From assembly GCA_900543695.1 (NCBI GenBank), contig UQSG01000011.1:1-64000 (forward strand): 64,000 bases of DNA, written 5' to 3'. The notes below the pieces were generated by a model, which did no database searches, had not been told where the DNA came from, and worked only from the letters and a program-made list of their open reading frames with translations. Within the stretch, counting starts at the first letter, position 1, and the number at the start of each line of letters is the position of its first letter. This stretch comes from an uncultured Clostridium sp. (GTDB lineage: Bacteria > Bacillota > Clostridia > UBA1212 > UBA1255). The position numbers and the translations under genes are program-made. Positions 35,219-43,889 of this stretch are shown one piece after another.

Positions 35219-35848
35219 ATGGGACAAGTACATGCATTCGACCATCCGCTGATACAGCATAAGATCGCAATGCTTCGCGACAAAAACACAAATACCAAGG
35301 ATTTCAGGGAGCTGGTATCTGAAATAGCGATGCTGATGTGTTATGAAGTCACCAGAAATTTGGAGCTGGAGGATGTGGATGTGGAAACGCCCGTCGGAAT
35401 CGCCCATGCGAAAATGCTGGCGGGAAAGAATCTGTGCTTCGTGCCTGTGCTTCGTGCCGGCCTTGGCATGGTAGACGGGGTGCTCAGCCTGATCCCGATG
35501 GCAAAGGTAGGACATATCGGACTGTATCGGGATCCCGATACTCTGCAGCCGGTTGAATATTATTGCAAGCTTCCGTTTGACGTAGCGCAGCGCGAGGTCG
35601 TTGTGCTCGATCCCATGCTCGCTACGGGCGGCTCAGCGTCTGCGGCGATTTCTTTCATCAAACAGAGAGGCGCGAAAGCCATTAAACTGATGAATCTGAT
35701 TGCGGCTCCGGAGGGCATCGAGAAAATCCTCCGCGATCATCCGGATGTGGATATTTACTGCGCGGCGATCGATCAGGGGTTAAATGCTCATGCGTATATC
35801 GTTCCGGGCTTGGGCGACGCGGGCGACCGGCTGTTCGGCACGAAATAA
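35219..35848 (+). CDS. upp: Uracil phosphoribosyltransferase
   Basis: Upp makes UMP from uracil and PRPP in pyrimidine salvage. The 209-residue protein has VLRAGLGMVDG, the PRPP loop VVLDPMLATGGSASAAI (about residues 123-139) and the uracil-binding PGLGDAGDRLFGTK at the C-terminus. GGAAGG stands in front of the ATG. It is the last gene of the ybaB-to-upp series before the sugar cassette and is separated from the phosphatase by 49 bases. Confidence 0.96.
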   Translation: MGQVHAFDHPLIQHKIAMLRDKNTNTKDFRELVSEIAMLMCYEVTRNLELEDVDVETPVGIAHAKMLAGKNLCFVPVLRAGLGMVDGVLSLIPMAKVGHIGLYRDPDTLQPVEYYCKLPFDVAQREVVVLDPMLATGGSASAAISFIKQRGAKAIKLMNLIAAPEGIEKILRDHPDVDIYCAAIDQGLNAHAYIVPGLGDAGDRLFGTK

Positions 35849-35863
35849 AGAGGAACCAGAAAT

Positions 35864-36565
35864 ATGTATCGGGACTTGAAAATTAAACCGCCGTTTTTTG
35901 AAATCGGACCGAAAGCATACCTGTACGGAGACGAAATGCTTCGGCTTGCGAAGGAAATTGATAGAATCGCGGTCAAATATGATGTGGATATCATCGTGAC
36001 GCCGCAGTATACGGATATCCGTCTGCTTGCGGAGAACACCGAACGAATCCTTGTATTTGCGCAGCATATGGATTGTCTGCCGATCGGACGCGGCCTGGGC
36101 TCCGTTCTGCCGGAGGCGGTCAAAGCGGCCGGCGCGAAGGGCGTCATGCTGAACCATGCGGAAAAACCGCTGGACCGTGAGACGCTTGCAAAAACGATCG
36201 CCCGCGCGGACGAGGTCGGACTCGGGACGATCGTGTGCGCCGATACGCTGGAAGAGATTGCGGCCGTTGCGAAAATGTCCCCGAATCTCATCGTAGCGGA
36301 GCCTGCCGCGCTGATCGGGACGGGGCAGGCAAGCGATTTGAGCTATGTGCGGGATACAATACGGATCGTTCAGGAAATTAATCCGGAGATCATGGTTCTG
36401 CAGGGAGCGGGAATATCTAACGGACAGGACGTTTATAACGTCATTCATGCAGGAGCGCTTGCCACGGGAAGCACGAGCGGAATTATGAAAGCGGCTGATC
36501 CTGCCGCGATGACGGAGGAAATGATTTCCGCGCTTCGCCGCGCATGGGATGAGCTGCATACTTAA
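35864..36565 (+). CDS. Triose-phosphate-isomerase-like protein
   Basis: A 233-residue TIM-barrel protein of the short, archaeal-like TIM form. The catalytic His is present in MLNHAEKPL (His98) and the Glu in AEPAALIGTG (Glu146), with the phosphate-binding GTG. The first motif, normally N-x-K, is GPK (Lys17), so the Asn is lost. It lies 11 bases before a FGGY kinase and with a fucose-isomerase-like gene, so it probably isomerises another sugar phosphate and is not the glycolytic enzyme. TIM-like isomerases of this sort act in tetritol catabolism (on erythrulose phosphate), which is a possible parallel. Confidence 0.75.
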   Translation: MYRDLKIKPPFFEIGPKAYLYGDEMLRLAKEIDRIAVKYDVDIIVTPQYTDIRLLAENTERILVFAQHMDCLPIGRGLGSVLPEAVKAAGAKGVMLNHAEKPLDRETLAKTIARADEVGLGTIVCADTLEEIAAVAKMSPNLIVAEPAALIGTGQASDLSYVRDTIRIVQEINPEIMVLQGAGISNGQDVYNVIHAGALATGSTSGIMKAADPAAMTEEMISALRRAWDELHT

Positions 36566-36576
36566 AGGAGCTTAGC

Positions 36577-37989
36577 ATGAGATTACTGGGAGTCGACGTC
36601 GGCACAACTTCATTAAAAGCGGTGCTGTTTGACGAAAACGGAAAGCCCCTGTCCTCCGTCTGTGTTGATTATACTCTGCATGCTTCCGGAGAACGTGTAG
36701 AACTTGAGGCAGAAACGTATTGGCGGATTTTCCGGCAGGCACTGGATCAGGTATGCCCGGACAGGCTTCCGGACGCGATCGCAATCGACACGCAATGCGA
36801 AACGCTGATTCTTGCGGACGCAAAGGGGAATCCGCTGATGAATGCCATTGTTTGGCTCGATAACCGCGCCAAGCGGGAAGCGCAGGAGATCGAGGCGCAA
36901 TTCGGCCGGAAAGAAATTTATGAGAAAACGGGACAGCCGGAAGTTACCGCCACATGGCCCGCATGTAAAATTTTATGGATAAAGAAGCATCTGCCGCAAA
37001 TCTGGAGCAAAACAAGGAAAATTTTTTTGCTGGAGGATTATCTTCTTTACAGACTGACCGGGGAATTTGCGACGGAAAAAACGCTGCAGTCTTCGAGTCT
37101 GTATTTTGATATCAATACGGGCGGCTGGTGGCCGGAAATGCTTGATTTTATCGGAATTCCGGAGGAGTATCTGCCTCGAATCGAGGACAGCGGCGTGTTT
37201 CTTGGCACCTACGGGTCATGCCGTGTCGTTACGGGGGCGATGGACCAGGTTGCCGGCGCCATTGGAGCGGGAATCGTGTCGGAAACCGTAATCAGCGAGA
37301 TGACGGGAACGACGATGGCTATCTTTGCAAACGCAAAGGAAATTCCGCCGTTCCGCGCAGACAGCATCATTCCGTGCCATTATAATTTTAATGGAAAATA
37401 TTGTCTTCTCCTTTGGACACCGACGGCGGGGATGGCGCTGAAATGGTTTAAAAATAACTTGTGTGAGAATTTCAGCTTCCGCGAGCTTGACGCTTTGGCT
37501 GAAAAAGTGCCTCCGGGCAGCGGAGGCCTCGTTTTTCTGCCCTATTTGTGCGGCTCTACCATGCCGAAATATAATCCGGAGGCCAGGGGCTGCTTTGCCG
37601 GCCTGACGCTGGAGCATACGCGCGGACACTTTGTCAGAAGCATTCTGGAGTCCGTCGCGTGCATGCTGCGGGAAAATCTCGAATATCTTGGCATTTCGCC
37701 GAAGGAAATCCGCGTGACGGGCGGCGGCGCTGAAAGTCCGCTTTGGTGCCGGATTAAAGCGGATATTACGGGTACAGACTTGAAAACGCTGAAAAATAAA
37801 GAAACGGCTTGCCTGGGGAGCGCGATTCTGGCGGGACACGGGATCGGCTTGTTTCCCTCCATTGAAGAGGCAAGCCGGCGTTTCGCCGTCCCGGACCGGG
37901 TGTTTCATCCATCCGGAGCGGATCAGTCGGACGTTTATAAAAATTTCCGCATTGCGGATCGATTGATGCAAGGAGGACTTAACTCATGA
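36577..37989 (+). CDS. FGGY-family carbohydrate kinase
   Basis: A 470-residue kinase of the xylulokinase group. The first phosphate motif is canonical, LLGVDVGTTSLKAV. The substrate/catalytic Asp is in VTGAMDQVAGAIGAG (near residue 220), and EMTGTTMAIFA and RVTGGGAESPLW complete the ATP site. It differs at the N-terminal motif from the kinase at 28045. The gene overlaps the isomerase-like gene by 4 bases (ATGA), so kinase and isomerase are co-made. It should phosphorylate a ketose or a related sugar made by the isomerase. Confidence 0.9.
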   Translation: MRLLGVDVGTTSLKAVLFDENGKPLSSVCVDYTLHASGERVELEAETYWRIFRQALDQVCPDRLPDAIAIDTQCETLILADAKGNPLMNAIVWLDNRAKREAQEIEAQFGRKEIYEKTGQPEVTATWPACKILWIKKHLPQIWSKTRKIFLLEDYLLYRLTGEFATEKTLQSSSLYFDINTGGWWPEMLDFIGIPEEYLPRIEDSGVFLGTYGSCRVVTGAMDQVAGAIGAGIVSETVISEMTGTTMAIFANAKEIPPFRADSIIPCHYNFNGKYCLLLWTPTAGMALKWFKNNLCENFSFRELDALAEKVPPGSGGLVFLPYLCGSTMPKYNPEARGCFAGLTLEHTRGHFVRSILESVACMLRENLEYLGISPKEIRVTGGGAESPLWCRIKADITGTDLKTLKNKETACLGSAILAGHGIGLFPSIEEASRRFAVPDRVFHPSGADQSDVYKNFRIADRLMQGGLNS

Positions 37990-39338
37990 AGGCTGGTTTT
38001 GTTGGCTTCGGCGAAGTAAATACGCCGACAGAAATTATTGTCAGAAAATGCGCCGCGGCTGCGGAGGCGCTTAAGCAGGAGGGCGTTTCCCTCGTATCCG
38101 TGTACCCTGTGACGGACGATTATGCGGAAAAGGATATCGGCAAAGCGCTTTCCGTTCTTCAGTCCGAGACGTTTGATTTTCTGGTGCTGTGCGTCGCCGG
38201 CTGGATTCCGACGCATGCCGTGATAAAGATTGCAGAGCGGTTCCGCCATAAGCCCATGGTATTATGGGGGCTTTGCGGCTGGATGGAGGACGGCAGGCTG
38301 GTGACGACGGCCGATCAGGCGGGAACGTCCGCACTCCGGAAGACGATGGAGGAGCTCGGCTACACATTCCGGTACGTTTATGACATCGTGGGGCTGCCGA
38401 CGCGTTCGGGGGCAGTCGCAGCGTTCGGAAGAGCCGCTGCCGCAGCCGGCTGGCTGCGCACGGCGCGTGTCGGCATGGCCGGTTACCGGGACATGAACTT
38501 ATACGGTACGCTGTGCGATGGGGTTTCTCTGAAACGCGTTATAGGAGCGGAGATTGAGACGTTCGAGCTCCTGGAAATCGTACAGCGCTATCAGAGAATA
38601 ACGCCTGATGAAAAGGCTGAAATCATCGAAAAACAGCTGTCCGGCTGGAAATTCCTGAAGCCCGCCAAGCGGGAAAGCCTGGAACAGGCTGCCGGCTATT
38701 ATCTGGCCGTAAGCGCGCTTGCAAAAGAGCGGGGCTATGCCGCAGTTTCACTGAAAGATGTAGATGGAATGAAAAAGCTGCTTGGTTTTCCTCCGGCGCC
38801 GATTTTCATGCTGCTGGCAAATTGCGACGATCTTTGCACGATTCCGGAAAACGATTGCCTCGGCAGCGTGACGCAGCTGATGGTAAAAGCCCTGACGGGG
38901 CAATGCGCGCCGTATCTTGAATTTTATGAGTTTTTTGAAGACGGCGTGCTTGCCGGCGTTCCGGATTATATTCCACAGGGTGCAACCGAGGGGGAAATTA
39001 CAGTCATCCCCGCGGCCTTCGGCGAATTGTCGGAGGGAATCCTGAACGTTTCGAAAGTAAAAACGGGCGAGCTGACGATGTGCCGTCTCGTAACAGAAGG
39101 CGGCCGGTATTATATGCACCTGTGCCGCGGCAGAGGTGAAACGCCGGCAAAATGGGAGGAGGCAGGCTGGACGCAGCCGGCGCCGCAGCTTCCCGGCCTG
39201 AAAATTTTGCTTCCGAATGTGGAACGGTTCGCCCAGCGGGTAGCCTGCCAGCATTATATCATCGCATACGGAGATATTACAGAGCCGATGACGCAGCTTT
39301 GTAAAATTCTCGGGATCGGCCTTGTGACCGAAGCCTGA
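37986..39338 (+). CDS. L-fucose isomerase-like protein
   Basis: The 450-residue product is related to the L-fucose/L-arabinose isomerase fold: an N-terminal alpha/beta region with FDFLVLCVAGWIPTHAVI and KPMVLWGLCGW, and a C-terminal domain with PENDCLGSVTQLM, which resembles the family E-x-D metal-binding stretch. It is shorter than FucI (about 590) and its substrate is open. It overlaps the kinase gene by ATGA and is the last gene before a strong terminator, so the three genes from 35864 form one unit with it. Confidence 0.8.
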   Translation: MKAGFVGFGEVNTPTEIIVRKCAAAAEALKQEGVSLVSVYPVTDDYAEKDIGKALSVLQSETFDFLVLCVAGWIPTHAVIKIAERFRHKPMVLWGLCGWMEDGRLVTTADQAGTSALRKTMEELGYTFRYVYDIVGLPTRSGAVAAFGRAAAAAGWLRTARVGMAGYRDMNLYGTLCDGVSLKRVIGAEIETFELLEIVQRYQRITPDEKAEIIEKQLSGWKFLKPAKRESLEQAAGYYLAVSALAKERGYAAVSLKDVDGMKKLLGFPPAPIFMLLANCDDLCTIPENDCLGSVTQLMVKALTGQCAPYLEFYEFFEDGVLAGVPDYIPQGATEGEITVIPAAFGELSEGILNVSKVKTGELTMCRLVTEGGRYYMHLCRGRGETPAKWEEAGWTQPAPQLPGLKILLPNVERFAQRVACQHYIIAYGDITEPMTQLCKILGIGLVTEA

Positions 39339-39347
39339 AAACGAGAA

Positions 39348-39378
39348 GCGGCCCCGCAGCTGTGCGGGGCGCTTTTTT
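39348..39378 (+). terminator. Terminator of the sugar cassette
   Basis: GCCCCGCA (39351-39358) and TGCGGGGC (39363-39370) with a GCTG loop, flanked by another GC pair, then TTTTTT at 39373-39378. Confidence 0.88.
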
Positions 39379-39421
39379 AGAATACGGCGCCATAACCTTT
39401 GCCGAATCTTAAGCGCGGCCT

Positions 39422-39430
39422 TGGTATAAT
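39422..39430 (+). promoter_or_regulatory. Possible extended -10 before the sensor kinase
   Basis: TGGTATAAT at 39422-39430 is an extended -10. A TTGCCG at 39399 would sit 20 bases ahead, too far for a standard -35. The ATG at 39460 follows GGGAGGGGAAAGG. Confidence 0.4.
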
Positions 39431-39459
39431 GGCACGGTACTCATATGGGAGGGGAAAGG

Positions 39460-40524
39460 ATGAAATTCCGGAGCTGCATAAAGGATCTGTTATTAACGCT
39501 GCTGATTCTGACGGTATCCTTTGCAGCCGTTGTTCTGATACAGAACGCATTTGACACGGAAGCAATGGCGCCGATGATTTTTGTTATGGCGGTATTTCTT
39601 GTCTCGCTTGTGACGCACGGATATCTCTGGGGCATTACGGCCTCTCTGATCAGTGTGCTTGCCGTTAATTTTGCCTTTACTTTTCCGTATTTTGAATTTA
39701 ATTTTTCTCTGCCGGAAAATATGTTCTCGGGGATTGTAATGCTGTTTGTCGCCGTTATGACCAGCGCGCTCACGACCAACGTAAAAAATCAGGAGCGCAT
39801 GCGCGCTGAAAACGAAAAGGAAAAGATGCGGGCGAATTTGCTCAGAGCGGTTTCGCATGATCTGCGGACGCCGCTGACGTCGATTTATGGTTCCTGTTCT
39901 ACAATAATGGAAAATTATGACTCTCTGGATAAAGAGCAGCAGCTGAAGCTTCTTGGCGAAGTGTGCGGAGACGCGGAATGGCTGAATCGGATGGTAGAAA
40001 ACCTTCTGTCCGTTACGCGGATCAACAGCGGAACGGTTTCTGTGAAAAAGGTGCCTACCGTTCTGGAAGAGCTCATCGACGCTGTCCTTGTAAAATTCAG
40101 AAAGCATTATCCGGAATGGAGCGTTACGGCGGATATTCCGGAATCGTTTATTATTATCCCAATGGATTCGATCCTGATCGAGCAGGTTCTTATCAATCTT
40201 CTGGAAAATGCAGTAAACCACGCTTTGGGTATGACAAAGCTTATCCTGCGGGTGTTTACGCTTGGCAATCGCGCGGTATTTGAGGTAATTGACGATGGGT
40301 GCGGCATCCCGCAAGATAAGCTGGATACGCTTTTCTCTGGCGGTATGGAAAAAGATGCGCCTGCGGTGGACCGCAGCAAGCACAGCATGGGAATCGGATT
40401 GTCGGTATGCGCCACGATTATCAAAGCGCACGGCGGGGAACTCTGCGTGGAGAGCAAACCGAACCGCGGCACGACATTCCGTTTTTCGCTGGAAATGGAG
40501 GATTCCGAGCATGAGCAACAATAA
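39460..40524 (+). CDS. KdpD-like sensor histidine kinase (short form)
   Basis: A 354-residue membrane sensor kinase. It starts with four membrane segments of the DUF4118 type (about 8-105), then a dimerisation helix with SHDLRTPLTSIYGS (phospho-accepting His) and an ATPase domain with NLLENAVNHAL, DDGCGIPQ and SMGIGLSVC. It corresponds to the C-terminal half of KdpD and lacks the N-terminal KdpD and UspA domains (full KdpD is about 900). The ATG at 39460 was preferred over 39445, which overlaps the ribosome site. It overlaps its regulator gene and precedes potassium genes, so potassium or osmotic stress is the likely signal. Confidence 0.88.
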   Translation: MKFRSCIKDLLLTLLILTVSFAAVVLIQNAFDTEAMAPMIFVMAVFLVSLVTHGYLWGITASLISVLAVNFAFTFPYFEFNFSLPENMFSGIVMLFVAVMTSALTTNVKNQERMRAENEKEKMRANLLRAVSHDLRTPLTSIYGSCSTIMENYDSLDKEQQLKLLGEVCGDAEWLNRMVENLLSVTRINSGTVSVKKVPTVLEELIDAVLVKFRKHYPEWSVTADIPESFIIIPMDSILIEQVLINLLENAVNHALGMTKLILRVFTLGNRAVFEVIDDGCGIPQDKLDTLFSGGMEKDAPAVDRSKHSMGIGLSVCATIIKAHGGELCVESKPNRGTTFRFSLEMEDSEHEQQ

Positions 40525-41257
40525 ATTTAAAATTCTGGTCATCGAGGACGAGGCGAATATCAGCAGCTTCGTGGAGACGCTGCTGAATACAAACGGTTAC
40601 CAGGTTCTGACGGCGAGCACCTGTGCCATGGGCGTTTCCCTTTTTCTGTCGCATAACCCGGATCTTGTCATATTGGATCTGGGCCTTCCGGACAAAGACG
40701 GACTTGAATTTATTAAGACGGTACGGGTAGATTTTGCTACGCCGATCCTCGTTCTGTCTGCCAGAACGACGGAGCAGGATAAGGTTACTGCGCTGGATCT
40801 CGGTGCAAACGACTATATTACAAAGCCGTTCGGGACGGCAGAGCTGATTGCGCGCATTCGCGCCGCGCTGCGGAGCAACCGCCACGCGGCAGCGGCGGGA
40901 GCCCTGCCCGGCGGAAGATTCACTGCCGGCGGCCTGGTCATCGATTATGACCGCAGACAAGTTTTCATAAACGGCCAGGAGGTAAAACTGACGCAGACAG
41001 AATATAATATTGTTGCGCTGCTTTCCGAATCCTCCGGCAGGGTCATGACGTATGCTTCTATCGTCCGCGCAATCTGGGGCGGAACGGATCTTGGCAGTAC
41101 GAAACGGCTCCAGGTAAACATGGCGAATATCCGCAAAAAATTTGGCAGCAGACCGGGAGATAATCCGTATATTTTGAATGAGCTTGGCGTCGGATACCGC
41201 ATGATTGAAGAAGATACGGATAAAAAAGCTTCACCGGCAAGGGAGGAATCGTTATGA
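40511..41257 (+). CDS. KdpE-like response regulator
   Basis: A 248-residue OmpR/PhoB-type regulator. The receiver domain has VIEDEANIS and phospho-acceptor Asp56 in LVILDLGLPD, plus the conserved Lys in YITKPFG; the C-terminal winged helix starts near residue 150 and includes QTEYNIVALLSES and RLQVNMANIRKKF. The start at 40511 has GGAGG ahead and overlaps the kinase by 14 bases. The gene overlaps the transporter at 41254 by ATGA, so the regulator is made together with the transport genes it probably controls. Confidence 0.93.
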   Translation: MSNNKFKILVIEDEANISSFVETLLNTNGYQVLTASTCAMGVSLFLSHNPDLVILDLGLPDKDGLEFIKTVRVDFATPILVLSARTTEQDKVTALDLGANDYITKPFGTAELIARIRAALRSNRHAAAAGALPGGRFTAGGLVIDYDRRQVFINGQEVKLTQTEYNIVALLSESSGRVMTYASIVRAIWGGTDLGSTKRLQVNMANIRKKFGSRPGDNPYILNELGVGYRMIEEDTDKKASPAREESL

Positions 41258-42573
41258 TTTTAGCTCTAGTAATCTTTTTGATAACCTATGCGCTGATGCT
41301 TTCTTTGCAAAAATACCGTCCCTGGATTGCGCTTTGCAGCGCGGCGGTGTTTCTGATTCTTGGTCTGTGCGGCGTCTATGCGCTTACGCCGGCAGCGGCG
41401 CTGATGGCGGTGGATTACAATGTGCTTCTTATGATTGCCGGAACGATGGGAATTGTCCTTCTGTTTATTGAAAGCGGGATGCCGGCACGTCTGGCGGAGC
41501 TTTTGATCACGCGTGTTCCAAATATTAAATGGGCGGTTACGGTGCTGGCCTTGTTCGCCGGAATTATCAGCGCGTTTGTGGACAATGTTGCGACGGTCCT
41601 GATGGTAGCGCCCGTCGGTCTGGCGATTTCAAGGGCGCTGAAGATATCTCCGGTCCCTGTGCTGATTGCCATTGCTGTTTCGTCCAATCTTCAGGGGGCG
41701 GCGACGATGGTGGGAGATACCACCAGCATGCTGCTGGGCGGCTTCGCCGGAATGAGCTTTCTTGATTTTTTCTGGATGAACGGAAAACCCGGTATTTTCT
41801 GGGGCGTGGAGCTTGGGGCGCTTGCGTCTGTTGCCGCGCTGCTGTTTTTATTCCGGAAGAACCGGCAGCCGGTTTCGACTGCTGCGGAAACAAGGGTAAA
41901 GGATCTCTTTCCGTCCGTTTTAATGATCGGCACGGTCGTTCTGCTTATTGCCGCATCTTTTCTGCCGGAGCCGGAAAACGCGGTTCTTCAGGTTCTCTAT
42001 GGATTGCGCAGCGGGCTGATCTGCGCAGCCTTGTGCTTGATCGGTATTGTCCGCGAGTGCATCAAAAAGAAATCCGGTGATCCGTTCCGGCGCGTATGGA
42101 AGGGCCTGGATCGTGATACTCTGCTGCTGCTCTTCGGATTATTTATTGTAATCGAGGGAGTCAAAGCGGCTGGCGTCATTGACGCCGCGGCGGATTTGTT
42201 CCACAGGGTATCCGGTGATAACCCGTTCCTTTTATATACCCTGATCGTTTTCGTATCGGTTTTGCTGTCTGCTTTTATCGACAATATTCCATATGTAGCT
42301 ACGATGCTGCCGGTTGTACAGGGCATTGCCGCACTTATGAACGGAGGAGCGGGAATGGAACCGTATGTGTTTTATTTCGGGCTGCTGATCGGTGCAACGC
42401 TCGGAGGGAATCTTACTCCCATTGGGGCTTCGGCAAATATCGCCGCCATCGGGATTCTGCGTAAAAATGGAGAAACTGTAAAATTGCGGGATTTTTTACG
42501 AATCGGCGTACCGTTCACTTTGTCGGCAGTTTTTGTTGGATATCTTTACATATGGTTTGTATGGGGGGTATAA
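41254..42573 (+). CDS. SLC13/ArsB/NhaD-type membrane transporter
   Basis: A 439-residue transporter with about eleven membrane segments. Paired motifs in the two halves, IISAFVDNVATVLMVAPV and LSAFIDNIPYVATMLPVV, are typical of the ion-transporter superfamily (ArsB, NhaD, citrate). The Asp-Asn pairs in both (FVDNVATV and FIDNIPYV) are a feature of the sodium-coupled branch. It stands between a Kdp-type regulator and the Ktr system, so a role in sodium or organic-anion movement linked to potassium is likely. The ion is not known; arsenite transport is unlikely because no arsenic genes are present. Confidence 0.82.
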   Translation: MILALVIFLITYALMLSLQKYRPWIALCSAAVFLILGLCGVYALTPAAALMAVDYNVLLMIAGTMGIVLLFIESGMPARLAELLITRVPNIKWAVTVLALFAGIISAFVDNVATVLMVAPVGLAISRALKISPVPVLIAIAVSSNLQGAATMVGDTTSMLLGGFAGMSFLDFFWMNGKPGIFWGVELGALASVAALLFLFRKNRQPVSTAAETRVKDLFPSVLMIGTVVLLIAASFLPEPENAVLQVLYGLRSGLICAALCLIGIVRECIKKKSGDPFRRVWKGLDRDTLLLLFGLFIVIEGVKAAGVIDAAADLFHRVSGDNPFLLYTLIVFVSVLLSAFIDNIPYVATMLPVVQGIAALMNGGAGMEPYVFYFGLLIGATLGGNLTPIGASANIAAIGILRKNGETVKLRDFLRIGVPFTLSAVFVGYLYIWFVWGV

Positions 42574-42577
42574 AATA

Positions 42578-43876
42578 ATGCTTCAATTGCTTAAAAGGCA
42601 GTCTCCCGGCCGAATTATTGCGCTGGGCTTTGCTTTTGTCATTCTGCTGGGTTCTGTGCTGCTGAGCCTGCCGTGCAGTATACAGGATGGGGTAACAGTA
42701 CGATACATAGACGCTCTGTATACTTCCACCAGCGCCGTCTGCGTTACTGGACTGATTGCTGTTGACGCGGGGGATACCTTCACACCGCTGGGACAGTTTT
42801 TCTTAGGCTCTTTGATACAGATCGGAGGCCTGGGAGTGACGGCGGTAGGCGTAGGAGTAATTCTGGCAATGGGGAAGAAGATAAACCTAAAAGGCCGGAA
42901 TATTATACGGGAGGCGATGAACCTGGACTCCGGAAAGGGCACAGTTCGTTTTATCAAAAGCGTGTTTCTGACAACACTGGCGTTTGAGCTCAGCGGAGCC
43001 GTTCTGAGCTTTCTGGTTTTCGTACAGGATTATCCGCCGCTGCGTGCGGCCGGGATCAGTCTCTTCCATTCGGTTGCGGCATTTAATAACTCAGGCTTTG
43101 ATATTTTGGGGAATTTTCAGAATCTGATTCCGTATCAGGATAATGTGCTGCTGAACCTTGTGACATGCGGTTTGATTTTCTTCGGCGGCATCGGGTTTCT
43201 GGTGATCCGCGAGATCATAAGCAAACGGTTTCGCTGGAAGAAATTTTCGATGCATACAAAGGTGGTGCTTTCTGTCAGCGCGGTCCTGATCGTCGCAGGG
43301 ACGATTCTCCTCAAGCTGACAGAGCATGTTACTTGGCTCGGAGCCTTTTTTCACAGTGTTTCGGCAAGAACCGCAGGATTTTCCACGTATCCGCTCGGCA
43401 CATTTTCAAATGCCGGTCTGCTTGTTCTGACGGTGCTGATGTTTATCGGCGCGTCTCCCGGATCTACCGGCGGCGGTATCAAGACCAGTACGTTTTTTGT
43501 GCTGCTGCAAGGGATTAAATCCGCGGCAACCAATAAATCAGAAAAGGGCTTCCGGTATGCCGTTCCGTCCGATGCGTTCCGGAAAGCTGCGGTGATTACT
43601 CTGATTGCGCTGGGCGTTGTAGTAACCGGCACTTATTTGATGGTTGCTATGGAACCGGAAATTTCGCTGATGGATGCGCTGTTTGAGGTCACCAGCGCAT
43701 TCGGAACGGTCGGCCTTTCTACCGGTATTACAACTGGACTGTGTGACGGCAGCAAGCTGCTGTCGATCCTGATCATGTACATCGGCAGACTCGGCCCGCT
43801 GACGATCGCGTCTCTGTGGTATTTCACAAAAGGCGACCGTACCAGCTATCCGGAAGGAAATATTGCAATAGGATAA
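42578..43876 (+). CDS. ktrB: KtrB/TrkH-type potassium channel subunit
   Basis: A 432-residue membrane protein of the Trk/Ktr/HKT family with four repeated pore units. The four filter segments are visible: TSTSAVCVTGL, FNNSGFD, SARTAGFST and TSAFGTVGLSTG. Each glycine of the K+ filter is kept. The start at 42578 was chosen over 42533, which lies inside the previous gene. It is followed 13 bases later by its RCK partner, and this pairing supports the Ktr name. Confidence 0.93.
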   Translation: MLQLLKRQSPGRIIALGFAFVILLGSVLLSLPCSIQDGVTVRYIDALYTSTSAVCVTGLIAVDAGDTFTPLGQFFLGSLIQIGGLGVTAVGVGVILAMGKKINLKGRNIIREAMNLDSGKGTVRFIKSVFLTTLAFELSGAVLSFLVFVQDYPPLRAAGISLFHSVAAFNNSGFDILGNFQNLIPYQDNVLLNLVTCGLIFFGGIGFLVIREIISKRFRWKKFSMHTKVVLSVSAVLIVAGTILLKLTEHVTWLGAFFHSVSARTAGFSTYPLGTFSNAGLLVLTVLMFIGASPGSTGGGIKTSTFFVLLQGIKSAATNKSEKGFRYAVPSDAFRKAAVITLIALGVVVTGTYLMVAMEPEISLMDALFEVTSAFGTVGLSTGITTGLCDGSKLLSILIMYIGRLGPLTIASLWYFTKGDRTSYPEGNIAIG

Positions 43877-43889
43877 CAGGAGGATGAAA

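Noticed and set aside
39460..40524. Full KdpD
   Set aside because: The N-terminal KdpD and UspA domains are missing and no second part of the gene is found upstream, where a terminator lies at 39348-39378.
41254..42573. Arsenite exporter ArsB
   Set aside because: No arsC, arsR or arsA near; the context is potassium transport, and the paired Asp-Asn motifs are shared by many other ion transporters.
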